In this document: positions 1 to 12,332 of the stretch, in pieces
How positions within the stretch are numbered: position 1 is the first letter of the stretch
How the letters are laid out: each line of letters opens with the position of its first letter
DNA from: Euglena gracilis
Lineage: Eukaryota > Euglenida > Euglenophyceae > Euglenales
Length of the DNA: 64,000 bases
Direction of reading: 5' to 3'
NCBI GenBank assembly: GCA_039621445.1
Contig: CP154954.1
Location: forward strand, 70,188,670-70,252,669
Notes under the pieces: model-generated
Told to the model about the DNA's origin: nothing
The model's input: only the letters and a program-made list of their open reading frames with translations
Databases searched by the model: none
Position numbers and translations under genes: made by a program

Positions 1-60
1 TCGACACCTAAAACTGTTTCCTTGGCAGTGATTCCCAGGGTTATCACCTTAGTGTTCATT

Positions 61-490
61 GGGATTGGGGGCATGCATGCATTCACATACACGTACACAT
101 GCATGTATGCACACATGCATGCTTACACATCCATGCACACATGCATATGTACACATACATACATACATGCATACATACATACATACATACATACATACAT
201 ACATACATACATACATGCATGCATGCATGCATGCGTGCGTGCATGCGTGCGTGCGTGTATGCATGCATGCATGCATGCATGCATGCATGCATGCATACAT
301 ACATACATACATACATACATACATACATACATACATACATACATACATACATACATACATACATACATACATACATACATACATACATACATACATACAT
401 ACATACATACATACATACATACATACATACATACATACATACATACATACATACATACATACATACATACATACATACATACATACATCA
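61..490. repeat. Tetranucleotide microsatellite (ACAT/ATGC)n
   Basis: The start is a mixed ACAT/GCAT/GCGT tract, followed by an uninterrupted ACAT array from about 296 to 487. Its paralogue at 21910-22675 has the same flanks and the same order of GCAT and ACAT blocks but is roughly 340 bp longer. The long frames reading CMYV or HTYI repeats through it are translation of the tetranucleotide, not genes. Confidence 0.97.
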
Positions 491-887
491 TACAGGCTTT
501 TGGCCTGCAGAATCAGCCCCTCCCCAGCTTTAATGGAAGGATTTTTGTTGCCTCTGTGACATCCACTTTTCATTCAAATTCATTCTTCCCATTCATTTCC
601 CAGCTGACAGGTCAGTTGGAACCTCAGTGCCGTCGGCTTTTCCCTTTGCTTCCAAGCTTTGGCTTGTTTCCAAGAAAAAGTGGCCGTCTCGTTTTTGGAA
701 GAGGGCTCACAAATCCTCTGTCCATAGAGATCCTCAGACTTGGCACAAGTCAAATGAACCACCAGTGTGTTGGGTAAGGCACCCTGCACCAAAATTAAGT
801 GTAAAGGCCGAAAATTGTACAAGTGGGAAAGGGTTGTGGCCATACCCCAGTGCCCACAAATAAGCCCCTTTCATTTAGTGATGTGCT

Positions 888-1144
888 CAGGCTTCTTTTT
901 AAGTCAGGAGACCCCCCCCCCCCCGGGGGGGTGGGTGGGTGGGTCCGGGCCGGACCCCCCCCCCCCGGGGGGGTGCGCCGGAGGCGCTGGGTATACCTTT
1001 TCGGCGCGAAGCGCCGAATTTTTTTGAAAATTGCCTTTAACGGGCCCGATTTTGGGGGGGGTCCCCGCCCCCCGGGGGGGGGGGTCCCGCGCCACCCTGG
1101 GGGGGGACCCCCCCCTCCCCCCGGGGGTCTTAAAAAGAAGCCTG
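888..1144. mobile_element. hAT-like MITE, copy 1
   Basis: The element is 257 bp, with perfect 16-bp terminal inverted repeats CAGGCTTCTTTTTAAG...CTTAAAAAGAAGCCTG, flanked by an exact 8-bp direct repeat GATGTGCT (880-887 and 1145-1152). An 8-bp target duplication and a CAG-type terminus are what is known for hAT transposons. There is no transposase frame, so it is non-autonomous. The interior is runs of C and G plus a short perfect hairpin, CGGCGCGAAGCGCCG. Other copies are at 5119, 23072, 44775 (truncated) and 48528. Confidence 0.85.
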
Positions 1145-1152
1145 GATGTGCT

Positions 1153-3300
1153 ATATGGCTGCCACACGTTCTTGGTGCTCCATGCACCATTTGAAAAATG
1201 GTCTTAGCATTTTTTGAAGGGGTCTTTTCTGCCCCCCCCCTTTGGTCAGTTGTCCACAGACAAAACTAACCGGTTTTCCCAGGTCTGCTTAAACTTTTCA
1301 CAGTGCTGCTTGCTGCACTGACCTCCTTTACATTTATGTGCAAAATGGATACCTTTATGGGCCCTCTTCTAATTTCATTAAATCCCCCTTCAGGGCCATA
1401 AGTGCAGACACCATTGCTTCTATAACAAAAGAATCGTTGACCAAACATGGGGGGACCCCCACACATACAAACATGGAAACATGGGGTGACACCTGGGGGC
1501 CCACTCCACGAGAGGGGCAGGAGTTGGTTTGCTCAAAGAATTTGGACTTTCTGGATGCAGGTTGGGCCACCCGCCATTGGACAGACGGATGGGAAGGACT
1601 CCTGGGGTGTTTGGTGAAATTCAGCAATCCCCCCCCCGGGGGGCTTGGGCCCCCCTCCTCCTCACTTTTATCATTTTGTACATGTCTGCCAAAATTTTCA
1701 ACATGCAAACTTGGCCCCTAAGGTTGGCCCCCGGTCTCACCTTCAATCATGGCCCAGGCCAAGTGCCTGGGGGGAAGCATGCTCCCAGACAGCCCAGATC
1801 CACATTCTCCAGTAAATGTTGCATGGTTTATCTTTTGCCCTCCCGGGCAGGCAACCCGTTGCACAATCCCCCCCAGGGTTGGTAAAAAGTGGCCTGGTTT
1901 TGGTATCTAATCTGGCATGTTTTGGTTAATCCAATGTGCAAGGCATTTGGTTTTTTTTCAAGCATGATGTCTTTCTGCTGCCAATTATTACCCTCCCCCC
2001 CCCCCCCCCCCGACCCCACCCATGTTAGCCGTTTAGCCTGGAGCCTGGAGAAAATTTCATTCCCCCAGGCACGATTGACTGACTTGGCGACGGTGGCCAA
2101 CTTGGGTACACTGATTGGCCATATGGTGGTCTGCCACCCAAGGGGTAGGGTGAAGGTATTTGTTTGCCAAGTGACAACTGTGGTGTTGCCTGCACAGGAG
2201 GCTTTTGAAAAAAATGGAGTTATTTGGGGGGGCAAGGTGCTAAAAAGCAAGGGAATGCCATCAATGTTTGCGCCTCCTTTGGATGGACGCGGGGCACGTG
2301 CGGCATCTCTGCCTGCCGGTGGGCATTTTGATGGATTTCTCCTCTCAGGTTTTATTCATTCAGCCACTTGGTCCTGGATGTTTTGCTCGAGTTCTTGTGC
2401 TTTTTTCTCGCCTTTGGGCCCAAAAAAGCATCCCCAGGACGCTTTTTTTGCATTTTTTTGCATTCATATTTTGAGGGCGCCAGACTGCAACTGGTCCAAA
2501 TTTGGCTAGCGGGGGGGGGACTTGAACAGGAAAATTGTTTGGACAAAATTTAGTCTAAGATTATGCTTCCGAAAAATGTCTTCTGCTGGCGTGATCCTTC
2601 CAAAAACCAAAAATGTGAGGTTGTCCGTTATTAATGTATTTACCGTATTTGTGAAATCGGGAATTGGACCAGGGGTTTTTTTTAGTCTGGACCCCTCCCC
2701 GGGGGGGGATGGGGGGTGGGCAAAGTGTGGTTGACAAAAAATTCGGATTATTAGTTCGAAAACCTGCATAATGAACTCAGAACGTGTAGCGCCAGCTTTG
2801 GGGCCGGTTTCAGGGTGGCGAACCGTTCTGCCCCACCCATCACAGCAGAAATTTCTCCACACAAATACTCAGGGAAACCGACCCGGGAGGAAGGGAGAAT
2901 GCCTTTCTCGCCGGCGAGCACGCCAAACTCAGTTACGGCCAGGTCCCCCGGCAGAAAGAGGGGGGGGGGGGCGAAACCAAACTTCAACGGACACCTCGGG
3001 CTCCGCACTTTGCCGTTGTGAGGCCTCACAAGGTCTTTGTGCTTCGCCCTCGGTGTCCCTTCCTCCCTTGTCGTTTTTACTCGAGGGAGTACGGGAGCAC
3101 CGTGGCTGACCAGGGTAGCAGCCCGTATCAAAATGTGCGCAAGACTCACCAAATTTGGACATCAAGCCCAGCCAAGGGGGTATGCAGCAAAGAGCCGCCC
3201 CTGTTTTACGAAGATTTGGCGCCGAAAAATTCCTGAAAAATACTTCGAAAATTCCCGACAGAGGTCATAGCCGAGGCGGAGCCCGAGGCGTCATGCGCCC
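1153..3300. other. Non-coding part of module D1
   Basis: About 2.1 kb between the MITE and repeat R. The longest frames (about 120-200 codons) have no domain, no consistent coding bias, and run through homopolymers. No RNA gene was recognised. The only structure seen is its copy at 23329-25481. Confidence 0.6.
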
Positions 3301-5100
3301 AACGGTCCACACCGCTCCCCCACTCGGAGCCACCTCTTTCATGGGTCTTCACCCGGCACATTCCTTTGAAAATAAGCCATTTTTGCCTCCCCAGCGCCTA
3401 TAGAGCTGGGGTCTGTGCTAGGGCACCGGGGGGTCGGATCGGGAGTGCCTGCCCAGGCTGCTGCCCCCCCCCCCCCCCAAACCCCAGGGAGCAGGGGGGG
3501 GCATCGAGCCAGCTTTTCCAGCCAGTGGGCTTTTGTCATTTTTGAACCCCCATCGACATTTTTTTGTTTATTTTTTAAGCTGTCAATTTGTCTGTCAATG
3601 GGCGTGAAGTGGGAAACAATTCAGCAAAGATTTCGTAGATGCACAAAATGGAAGGTTGGGTTCATTTTGGTGGAAAATGGGTCCAGCCCTCATTTTTGGT
3701 AGCTCTTGCACTGCTGCCGTCTTTTTCGCACAGCTCGAAAGAGGATCAAATCTGCACCCTGGAGGGGAATGTGCACTGCGGGCCAGTGTTCACCGGGTTC
3801 GCCACCCCCGGACTGCCGGTCGCCCCAGCGACCGCCGAGTCCCTTCGGGCCGAGGGCCCCGGGGGGTCCTCGCCGGTGGGGAGGACCACCGACAGGGGTT
3901 TCCGGGGTGGGGCCTGCGCTTTCTCCGGGGGTTGATGGGCTCAAGTCAACCCCCGTTTTTTCACCCAGGTGGTTTCCACAACCCCAGCCGGTGCGTAGGA
4001 TCGTTTTTTTAGCGGTTTCCGAAATTTTGCTGAAAATCGAAAAATCTGCCATTTGGTGTGAAAATCTCACTTCTCTCTCGCACACCTTGTAGGTAAAAAC
4101 CAACCCACTGAATCTTGAAACTCTTGAAGTCAAAACTGAAAGAAACTTGAATTCTGAAACTCCGAAACTTGAGTGAGAACACACTTGAAACCGAAACTGT
4201 GAAATGTGAATGTATGAAATGTGCAAACCTTGGGGCAAGGAGCGTTCGGCGAAGGAGGCGAAGGCGGGGATATAGGGGAGTGGGTGGTGCTGTCAAAGGC
4301 TCCTTCAAGGCAATGACTTCAATGGATCAATGACCAACAATGAAACTCAACTTGCCACTCCAAATCAAAGTCCAATTGCCAAATTCAATGCAATAGTATT
4401 CCTTCTTGCCAAATATTGGGGAAAACCCCTCAAGTTCTGTGAAAAATGACAAATTTGAAGGCGCTTAGAAATTTGACCCGCTTCCAATTTGAGTCGCGGG
4501 TTTCTCTAACTGATTGGCTGTTACCCGCGACTTTGTAATTTGCGCTTTCTGGCAATTTTTGGCTGCCGGCGAAAGCCGGCGGCCGACACCCCCCTCCCTT
4601 GCGACCTTAGTCGGACACCAAAAACTCGCCCCCCCCCGTTCCTCAACAACGCGGGGGAAATCCTCCATTCGGCGCTCTTTCATCCAAAGCCTATGTCCCA
4701 CACCCATTCTCCCTTGAGTCAACAAATGGGAAACAAACTTCAGGGACTACGGCTTTCAAGTGCCTTCAAACCTTTGGGAAAAACTTGGTTCACCAACCAA
4801 TGAACATTAGGCTGCCCCCCCCCCGCTTCTCGCGGGTTGTATGAGGGTCTTCACCAAGATCCCCCCCCCTAATCAATCCATTCACAACCCAAATCATTGC
4901 AGTGAACACACAACAAACAAGCTATGGAAACAGGAATCATGTTTTGAAGGGTGCCCGGAGAGAAAAGGAATAAAAATGAAATGGGGCGGAGGGCACCCGG
5001 CCTTCCATAATGGTGTGGTACATATTGCGGGCGTTCAGGCGGGGACCCCCTCCCCCCCCCCAGGGTTCGATATAAGGAGGGTGTGCATGGTTTAGGTGGG
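3301..5100. repeat. Repeat R, copy 1
   Basis: A 1.8-kb unit that occurs four times (3301-5100, 7501-9298, 25482-26994 plus 44473-44760, 46713-48510) with very high identity. The left end is AACGGTCCACACC and the right end is a GGTTTAGGTGGGGG-type tract. It has no terminal inverted repeat, no TG...CA LTR ends and no recognised domain. The approximately 180-codon minus-strand frame present in all copies is rich in low-complexity Phe/Ser and Gly/Pro and is not recognised. Because copy 2 lies inside the gag of element A between long direct repeats, R itself behaves as a mobile unit. Confidence 0.75.
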
Positions 5101-5118
5101 GGGGTGTCCCCCCCCACC

Positions 5119-5383
5119 CAGGCTTCTTTTTAAGTCAGCAGCCCCCCCCCCCGGGGGGAGGGGGGTGGGTCCGGGCCGGACCCCCCCGGGGGGGTCCCGC
5201 GCCGGAGGCGCTGGGTATACCTTTTCGGCGCGAAGCGCCGAAAATTTTTGAAAATTGCCTTTAACGGGCCCGATTTTGGGGGGGGTCCCCGCCCCCCCTC
5301 CCCCCCCCGGGGGGGGTCCCGCGCTACCCTGGGTGGGTGGGGGGACCCCCCCCTCCCCCCCGGGGGCCTTAAAAAGAAGCCTG
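5119..5383. mobile_element. hAT-like MITE, copy 2
   Basis: The 265-bp element has the same 16-bp inverted termini as copy 1 but a different flanking 8-bp duplication, CCCCCACC (5111-5118 and 5384-5391). Two copies with two different perfect 8-bp duplications show true transposition and not simple co-duplication. The internal CGGCGCGAAGCGCCG hairpin is present. Confidence 0.85.
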
Positions 5384-5722
5384 CCCCCACCCGCCCCCCT
5401 CCTGGCGGGGTCCGGACCCCCACTCGCCTGCCAGGGGGTTCCGGACTGACCCGGGGGGGGGGGGTGCCCGGGACCCACCCAAAAAGGTCAATTTTCCCCC
5501 CGGCGCTTCGCGCCGGGGTTTTTAGGATTTTTTTTTGTGTGGCAATAGCCAAAGGTTTTCTTTCGGCTCTCTGTGCTGCACGTTCATTTGCTTGTTCTTT
5601 TGCAGCCGATGTCTCGCCAACTCCCTTTGATTTCTTGCACCCTCGGAGACGGTGAAACCAACACCAAACAGTGACATTTGTATGAATTTGGTCACAAATA
5701 CGAGACACAGTTCATAGTGGTT
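5384..5722. other. Flank of element A insertion site
   Basis: Non-coding stretch shared with 48787-49125. It holds a G/C-run segment and a hairpin CCCCGGCGCTTCGCGCCGGGG-like palindrome near 5500, whose core is the reverse complement of the hairpin inside the MITE. It ends with CATAGTGGTT, where element A begins. In the copy ending at 49125 the same sequence continues without the element. No gene seen. Confidence 0.6.
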
Positions 5723-6415
5723 TGTGAGTCAGGGGTGCTGAGTGCCCTGGTAAGTTAGCTAACCTCAGGCGCTAACCTTAAAAGCTAACCCAGGCGCCAC
5801 AGAACTAACCAGGGGACTTGACCCAACCAGGGGCCTACTGTTTCAATGATGAAACAATTAGGATAACCCCCTCCTAACTGAATTTTAACTCCTGGCCATA
5901 TTTTAACCACTGACTCCCACAGGGCTCTGTCACTACTCTGTCTTTGCTCAAGCTGATTATCTATTTGCCATTGGCCTATTTGGTTCAAGTTTCAAGCCAA
6001 TTCAAGTTTGTCAAGATTTCATTGGAAGTGGAAGTTGATTATCTGTTCAAGCATTGGTCCTGTGATCTGAAGTGAAGTCTGAAGCAGGAGTTGTTGCTGC
6101 TGGTGTGCCTAAGAAGCGCCAGTTCGCCGGCACCGAAGACCTTCACTGACCACGACCACCCATTTGACAGCATTTCGCTGCTTTGAGCAAGACCTACAGG
6201 TGTTTTATACCCAATTTGTGACCCCCCAAGGACCCACCCCACACCAAGCCCAAAAAGGAAAAAGGACTTTTTAACCCAAGAAAATGAAATAATTTTTAAC
6301 AAAGGCCGCGCGGGGAATTGAAATTCAACTGGGCAGGGTAATCGATCCTACGCGGGGACAGGGAAACCCCACAGACCTGGAAACAGCGGAACAGCAAAGG
6401 GGGTTATCCCGTACA
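5723..6415 (+). repeat. Element A 5' LTR
   Basis: The LTR is 693 bp, starting TGTGAGTCAGGGG and ending CCCGTACA, which gives the canonical TG...CA ends. It is matched by 19928-20620 (same length, about seven substitutions, six of them transitions) and by 44935-45627. Its right end is fixed by the primer-binding site two bases later. An ATG at 6284 opens the Gag frame inside the LTR; here codon 3 is TAA, whereas the other two LTR copies have CAA. Confidence 0.93.
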
Positions 6416-6417
6416 AA

Positions 6418-6431
6418 TGGTAGCAGAGGAT
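6418..6431 (+). promoter_or_regulatory. Primer-binding site, initiator Met tRNA
   Basis: TGGTAGCAGAGGAT begins two bases after the LTR. It is complementary to the 3' end of eukaryotic initiator methionine tRNA (…ATCCTCTGCTACCA in animals). Initiator Met is the common primer of chromoviruses. Confidence 0.85.
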
Positions 6432-7500
6432 TTCTGCCCATTTTCAGTTCCCCCGAAAGCGGCTGGACTGAACAACAGGAAATTACCGCAGAACCACAGG
6501 AATCTGTCTCATCAGCCGTCGCTAGGTCGGCTGATCCAGAGACAGATGTCCATTTCAATCACCCAGCAACACGAATCACAATGACGGAATCCACAATGAC
6601 CACCCCAGAAAACGTGCAGTGGAACCAGGAACCTGAGCAATGGGAATACGACACAGAAACGACCACAGACATGGCCAGGACCCTGGGGTGCGACATTGAC
6701 ATTGCACGATTGTCGCAGATGACAATTGCAATGGTTGAAAAGGAACAAGATGGACAACAGAACCCCAGGACTCAGGAGGAAACAGGGACAACACAGTTCA
6801 CGGACACCGAAGACGACGAACTGGGAGACATCTACCAAGACACACAGCCACTGCAGCTCACATTCCACCCAGAACACAGCACAGACACTCAGAACCAACT
6901 GTTGAGCCTGGAAGCGGCAAGACAGAGCCCGAACGAAGACCACTTCCAGGTCAACGGTGCAGGGGTGGAGGAATCTGAGGCGGAACCAGAACATTACGAC
7001 TGGTTCGCCGACACAAACTGGTGGTCCAGTTTCGTACAGAACATGACAGAATTCCAGCAGGAATTCCAAACTTTCAGGCGAGCCACTGAGTTTGTGAACC
7101 AGAAAACCACAGAGGTGATTCAACGACTTCAAAACACCACAGAACTACAGTTTACACGCTTGGAACAGCAGCTGATTACACAGGGGGAACGGACAGAAGG
7201 GTTGGTGTGGCGAACGGACGGCGGGTATGAAGAGCTGTCCACGAACCTGGCCACGGTAACTGAAAACTTGGAGGGGATGGTGACGAATCAAAACAGACTG
7301 TACCAGGGACACTTTGAGAACCTGGGACAACAGATTCGGGACCTGAAGGTGATGGCTGGGCTGCTGGACGAAAAAATTAACGGGTTCCAGGGTTTGCTGC
7401 AGGTGGCAGGGGGAAGCACAGAGACCCAGGGGCAACACCTCATAGGATTACTCGGCCAGCAGAAACAAAACGACCAGGTGCTTCAAGAATTGCAGATGCG

Positions 7501-9298
7501 AACGGTCCACACCGCTCCCCCACTCGGAGCCACCTCTTTCATGGGTCTTCACCCGGCACATTCCTTTGAAAATAAGCCATTTTTGCCTCCCCAGCGCCTA
7601 CAGAGCTGGGGTCTGTGCTAGGGCACCGGGGGGTCGGATCGGGAGTGCCTGCCCAGGCTGCTGCCCCCCCCCCCCAAACCCCAGGGAGCAGGGGGGGGGC
7701 ATCGAGCCAGCTTTTCCAGCCAGTGGGCTTTTGTCATTTTTGAACCCCCATCGACATTTTTTTGTTTATTTTTTAAGCTGTCAATTTGTCTGTCAATGGG
7801 CGTGAAGTGGGAAACAATTCAGCAAAGATTTCGTAGATGCACAAAATGGAAGGTTGGGTTCATTTTGGTGGAAGATGGGTCCAGCCCTCATTTTTGGTAG
7901 CTCTTGCACTGCTGCCGTCTTTTTCGCACAGCTCGAAAGAGGATCAAATCTGCACCCTGGAGGGGAATGTGCACTGCGGGCCAGTGTTCACCGGGTTCGC
8001 CACCCCCGGACTGCCGGTCGCCCCAGCGACCGCCGAGTCCCTTCGGGCCGAGGGCCCCGGGGGGTCCTCGCCAGTGGGGAGGACCACCGACAGGGGTTTC
8101 CGGGGTGGGGCCTGCGCTTTCTCCGGGGGTTGATGGGCTCAAGTCAACCCCCGTTTTTTCACCCAGGTGGTTTCCACAACCCCAGCCGGTGCGTAGGATC
8201 GTTTTTTTAGCGGTTTCCGAAATTTTGCTGAAAATCGAAAAATCTGCCATTTGGTGTGAAAATCTCACTTCTCTCTCGCACACCTTGTAGGTAAAAACCA
8301 ACCCACTGAATCTTGAAACTCTTGAAGTCAAAACTGAAAGAAACTTGAATTCTGAAACTCCGAAACTTGAGTGAGAACACACTTGAAACCGAAACTGTGA
8401 AATGTGAATGTATGAAATGTGCAAACCTTGGGGCAAGGAGCGTTCGGCGAAGGAGGCGAAGGCGGGGATATAGGGGAGTGGGTGGTGCTGTCAAAGGCTC
8501 CTTCAAGGCAATGACTTCAATGGATCAATGACCAACAATGAAACTCAACTTGCCACTCCAAATCAAAGTCCAATTGCCAAATTCAATGCAATAGTATTCC
8601 TTCTTGCCAAATATTGGGGAAAACCCCTCAAGTTCTGTGAAAAATGACAAATTTGAAGGCGCTTAGAAATTTGACCCGCTTCCAATTTGAGTCGCGGGTT
8701 TCTCTAACTGATTGGCTGTTACCCGCGACTTTGTAATTTGCGCTTTCTGGCAATTTTTGGCTGCCGGAGAAAGCCGGCGGCCGACACCCCCTCCCTTGCG
8801 ACCTTAGTCGGACACCAAAAACTCGCCCCCCCCCCCCGTTCCTCAACAACGCGGGGGAAATCCTCCATTCGGCGCTCTTTCATCCAAAGCCTATGTCCAA
8901 CACCCATTCTCCCTTGAATCAACAAATGGGAAACAAACTTCAGGGACTACGGCTTTCAAGTGCCTTCAAACCTTTGGGAAAAACTTGGTTCACCAACCAA
9001 TGAACATTAGGCTGCCCCCCCCCCGCTTCTCGCGGGTTGTATGAGGGTCTTCACCAAGATCCCCCCCCCAATCAATCCATTCACAACCCAAATCATTGCA
9101 GTGAACACACAACAAACAGGCTATGGAAACAGGAATCATGTTTTGAAGGGTGCCCGGAGAGAAAAGGAATAAAAATGAAATGGGGCGGAGGGCACCCGGC
9201 CTTCCATAATGGTGTGGTACATATTGCGGGCGTTCAGGCGGGGACCCCCTCCCCCCCCCAGGGTTCGATATAAGGAGGGTGTACATGGTTTAGGTGGG
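7501..9298. mobile_element. Repeat R, copy 2, inserted in gag of element A
   Basis: The insertion is flanked by a 24-bp exact direct repeat (7477-7500 and 9299-9322) that is coding sequence of gag, so one repeat copy is a target duplication of about 20-24 bp. Long target duplications of this kind are known for target-primed (LINE/SINE-like) retrotransposition; no reverse transcriptase or poly(A) tail is visible in R. Overlap of element-end G residues with the duplication makes its exact length uncertain. Confidence 0.75.
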
Positions 9299-12200
9299 GG
9301 TGCTTCAAGAATTGCAGATGCGGATGCAGGGGGTCGAACAGACAATGACTGGGTTGGCTGAAAGTCAACGGGAGGTGAAATCACGGGAGGCAGAGACAGA
9401 ACGCTAGGTAGGGACACTGGCAGGCAACTGTGACGTGACGCTGAAAGAACTGAACCACAGGGTCCAACAAACACAAGAACATTTTACCAAGACAATGAAA
9501 GGCCTGAACGCAAGGGTGGAACAACTGGTCGAGGGGCAACGGGACCAAACACTGGAACAGCGGATGACCAAACTTTCGCAGGAAGTCACCACCTTGACCA
9601 GACTTATGGACACACTGGCTGCGAACGATGAAAACAAAAGAAGATTTGACCGTCTGAACCAGGAAATGACAGGGCTAGGACACAAGGTGGAGGAATCGGC
9701 CCAGACCTTCAGGAGGGTACTGGGGGAATTCCAAAAGAAGGTTTTTTAGACTGGGTCGCAGGAAGCCAGTGACCAGGCCAGGTGGATCGACATGACATCC
9801 ACACTGGGACAGATGGTAAACAAGGTGGGACGGTTGGAGGCACAGCTGACAGACCTCACCACACGAACAACACTGAAAGAAACGCAAGACTCTGGAATTT
9901 GGCAGCAGCAGTGTAGATCGCTGACTGCCGAGTTCCACAGTCAGAACCAACTGTGGCAAACGAAATGGGAGGCCACCGAAAAAAGATTAAATGAATTGAC
10001 TGAACTGACACAAAAGACAAAAGAAAGTTTTGAAAAATCTCAATCTTATTCTTTCTCAGCAGCCTCTAGCTCTCTCAGCGACCGGCGACAACAGGGGACG
10101 AGGAAAACCCCAGAAACCCCAGCCCCTGGGGCAGTGGGCCAAGTGTCCAGACGGACAACAGAACCACCAAACGGGAAGGGGCAAACCCAAGAACCCCAGC
10201 CAGCGGCTGCAGCAAGGCAGCGAAGCCCAGGCCCAGGCCCAGCCACAGCCAGCACGGGGCAGGGGCTGACATCTGGGCCCCAGCCGGAGGCTTGGGCAGA
10301 ACTGATGGGGTTGGGGGGACCCCAGCCAGCGGCCCCAGCCCCACAGCCAGCAGCCTCGGCCCCACAGCCAGTGACCCCAACGGGGGTCTGGGGGCCCCAA
10401 AGCCCCCTAACACAGCCCAGGGAGGGGACCCGAGGACCCCCAGGACAGCTCCGGGAGGGGACCCGAGGACCCCGAGAACCTGTGCCAGGTGTGGGTTGGG
10501 ACCTCCCTGACCTAAAAACCCTAATGGTGCAAACGGTACAAGAAGAATTTAAAAAACTTTCAATCCGACAGGACCCCCCCGTGTCAAGGACCCAACCCCC
10601 CAAACCCCAACCTGTGTTTGAACTTTCAGCCGACGCCCAACCTTTTCAACCTCGACCGAAGCCGACAGACCCAATGCTGGAACACCAGCAGCGACTGGAG
10701 AGGGAACTGTTGGAAATCAAAAACATGATGCAACAACAGAGTCAACAACGGGAAAACTCCTGCCCCAGCCAGAGCTCACAGCCGCGAACGCGGGATCTGT
10801 TCACATGGGTGACGGAAGAAAACCCAGGGCCACAAAACACAGCAGGCCCCCAATTCGGCAGCACATACACACCCATTTTTCATGTGGGGGCAGAAACGGT
10901 TGTCTCCCCAGTGGCAGCACAGGCTGCCCCCTCCATTGGGCTGCTGATGGGACCAGTGGGTGCAGCCATGACAAAAGACCTGGTCAGACCGCTCCTCCAA
11001 GGAAATTTTGCAGATTTTTCTGTGAAATTTCCCATTTACCTGAACCGATTGTCAGCCGGACAGGGACCCCTCACAGATGACATGAAACTGACAATTTTGG
11101 AGGGAAGCCTTGACGAGACGGGCCGGTTGGAACTCCAGGGACGACAAGAACGGGGAGAAAAAATCAGATATCAGGAATTTTGGAATTGGCTCTGCCAAAA
11201 GTACGAAGGGGACACCCAGCTGGCAATAAAGGAGGAGCTGAAAAACGTGAAACCCAGGTGCGATGGAAAACTGACCCTGGGGGCATTGAGGGAGTTTGAA
11301 GCACGCTTCAAACTGCTCTACAGTCGGTTGGAACACCCCTCCACAGACGATGCATACGCATTGGTCGCTGAACGCATGCCTGAAATGATGCGCAGAAACT
11401 GCATTCGTGAACAAGACAGGAGGAACCAAGACAGGCCCACCCTGAAATTGAAGGGGCTGACAAACGTACCTGGAATCCCAGACGCAACCAGGGAAGACGT
11501 AACAAGACTGGTGGCAGCCACACTTGGGGCTGACGAAAGGTTCCTCGTGACAGCCGACGGAACTGATTTCATCATCAGCCTGAACGGCAGCAGGGCGTCC
11601 CAGCTGCTGATGATGAAGAACGGCACAGCCCTGGCCTCAGGACACCAACCCAGATTCACAGTGGTACAAACAAAGCTGTCCCTGGAGGAGATGTTTGCAA
11701 AGGTGGAAACAGAACTGAGATGTCAGGAACAATCTGACACTTTCGGAAAGAATTTCGGGGGGTGACAGAACCAGCCACGGGAACATCGATCAAGATCCAG
11801 TGACAAAAGGGGGTATATGCGGGAGGTGAAAGAAAACAACTCTTCTCGACCCAGAAGCAAAACGCCCCCACCTGCCCGGTCCCGTTCCAATTCCCCAAAA
11901 CCCAGACCACCAACTCCGGAAAAGGAAAGGCAGCCTTCGGGTGCCCCAAAACCCCAGCCCCCAGCCCCCTACAATCAGGGACAGAGTCAAAATCAGGGCC
12001 AAAATTGGGCAGGCTGGACCACTGTGGATTACAGCAAGGGGAAAGGGAAAGGCAAGGGACAGGGTTCGTATCCTGACCAAGGCAAGGGAAAAGGGTCTGG
12101 GAAGGGGAGCGGGAAGGGAAATTCAGGAAAAGGACAACCGTCCTGGCAGTCGGCACAGAACTCCGGGACAGCCGGACAGCCCAGATACGTGCCACCTCCA

Positions 12201-12332
12201 GATGACGGACGGTGTTACAACTGTGAACAGCCGGGACATTTCAAACGAGAGTGTCCACAGCCACCGCGGTGGACACCGAAAACGGCAGCACCACAGACTG
12301 GACAGCAGGTTGCTACCCAGGGGCAGAAATGA

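Larger units (their letters stand above)
1..3300. repeat. Duplicated module, copy D1 (left part)
   Basis: This stretch is repeated almost base for base at 21839-25481, apart from the length of the microsatellite and of C/G homopolymer runs. It begins before the window. It contains the ACAT microsatellite, a hAT-like inverted-repeat element at 888-1144 and about 2.1 kb of T/G-rich sequence before repeat R starts at 3301. I see no convincing gene in it: reading frames are short, dominated by microsatellite or homopolymer translation, and carry no recognisable domain. The near identity of the two copies points to recent duplication or to repeated assembly of one locus. Confidence 0.85.
6284..12332 (+). 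pseudogene. gag: Element A Gag (coiled coil, capsid, zinc knuckle), interrupted
   Basis: Structural polyprotein of the retrotransposon particle. The visible frame starts at ATG 6284 in the LTR (TAA at codon 3 in this copy) and has an internal ATG at 6581. Acidic, Gln-rich N-terminal and long coiled-coil segments lie at 6581-7500 and 9299-10050. A Pro-rich linker follows, then a capsid-like alpha-helical segment near 10950-11760, an Arg/Ser/Gly/Lys-rich tail and a CX2CX4HX4C knuckle (CYNCEQPGHFKREC) near 12210. Repeat R plus its duplicated target interrupt it at 7501-9322. If that 1822-bp insert is disregarded, both halves lie in one frame. In-frame stops are TAG at 9405, TAG at 9747, TGA at 11763 and TGA at 12330, and the following methyltransferase region is also in this frame. 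Confidence 0.85.

Noticed and set aside
83-777. Long frames on both strands (for example Cys-Met-Tyr-Val or His-Thr-Tyr-Ile repeats) at 1-780 and 21.86-22.96 kb
   Set aside because: They are translations of the ACAT/GCAT microsatellite, open in all frames because the repeat lacks stops.
3780-3930. GC-rich block of repeat R as ribosomal RNA
   Set aside because: It has an rRNA-expansion-like appearance, but no universally conserved rRNA segment is recognisable.
7888-8436. A 182-codon minus-strand frame in repeat R, present in all four R copies
   Set aside because: The copies are near-identical recent duplicates, so shared openness is not evidence of selection; composition is low-complexity and no domain is recognised.
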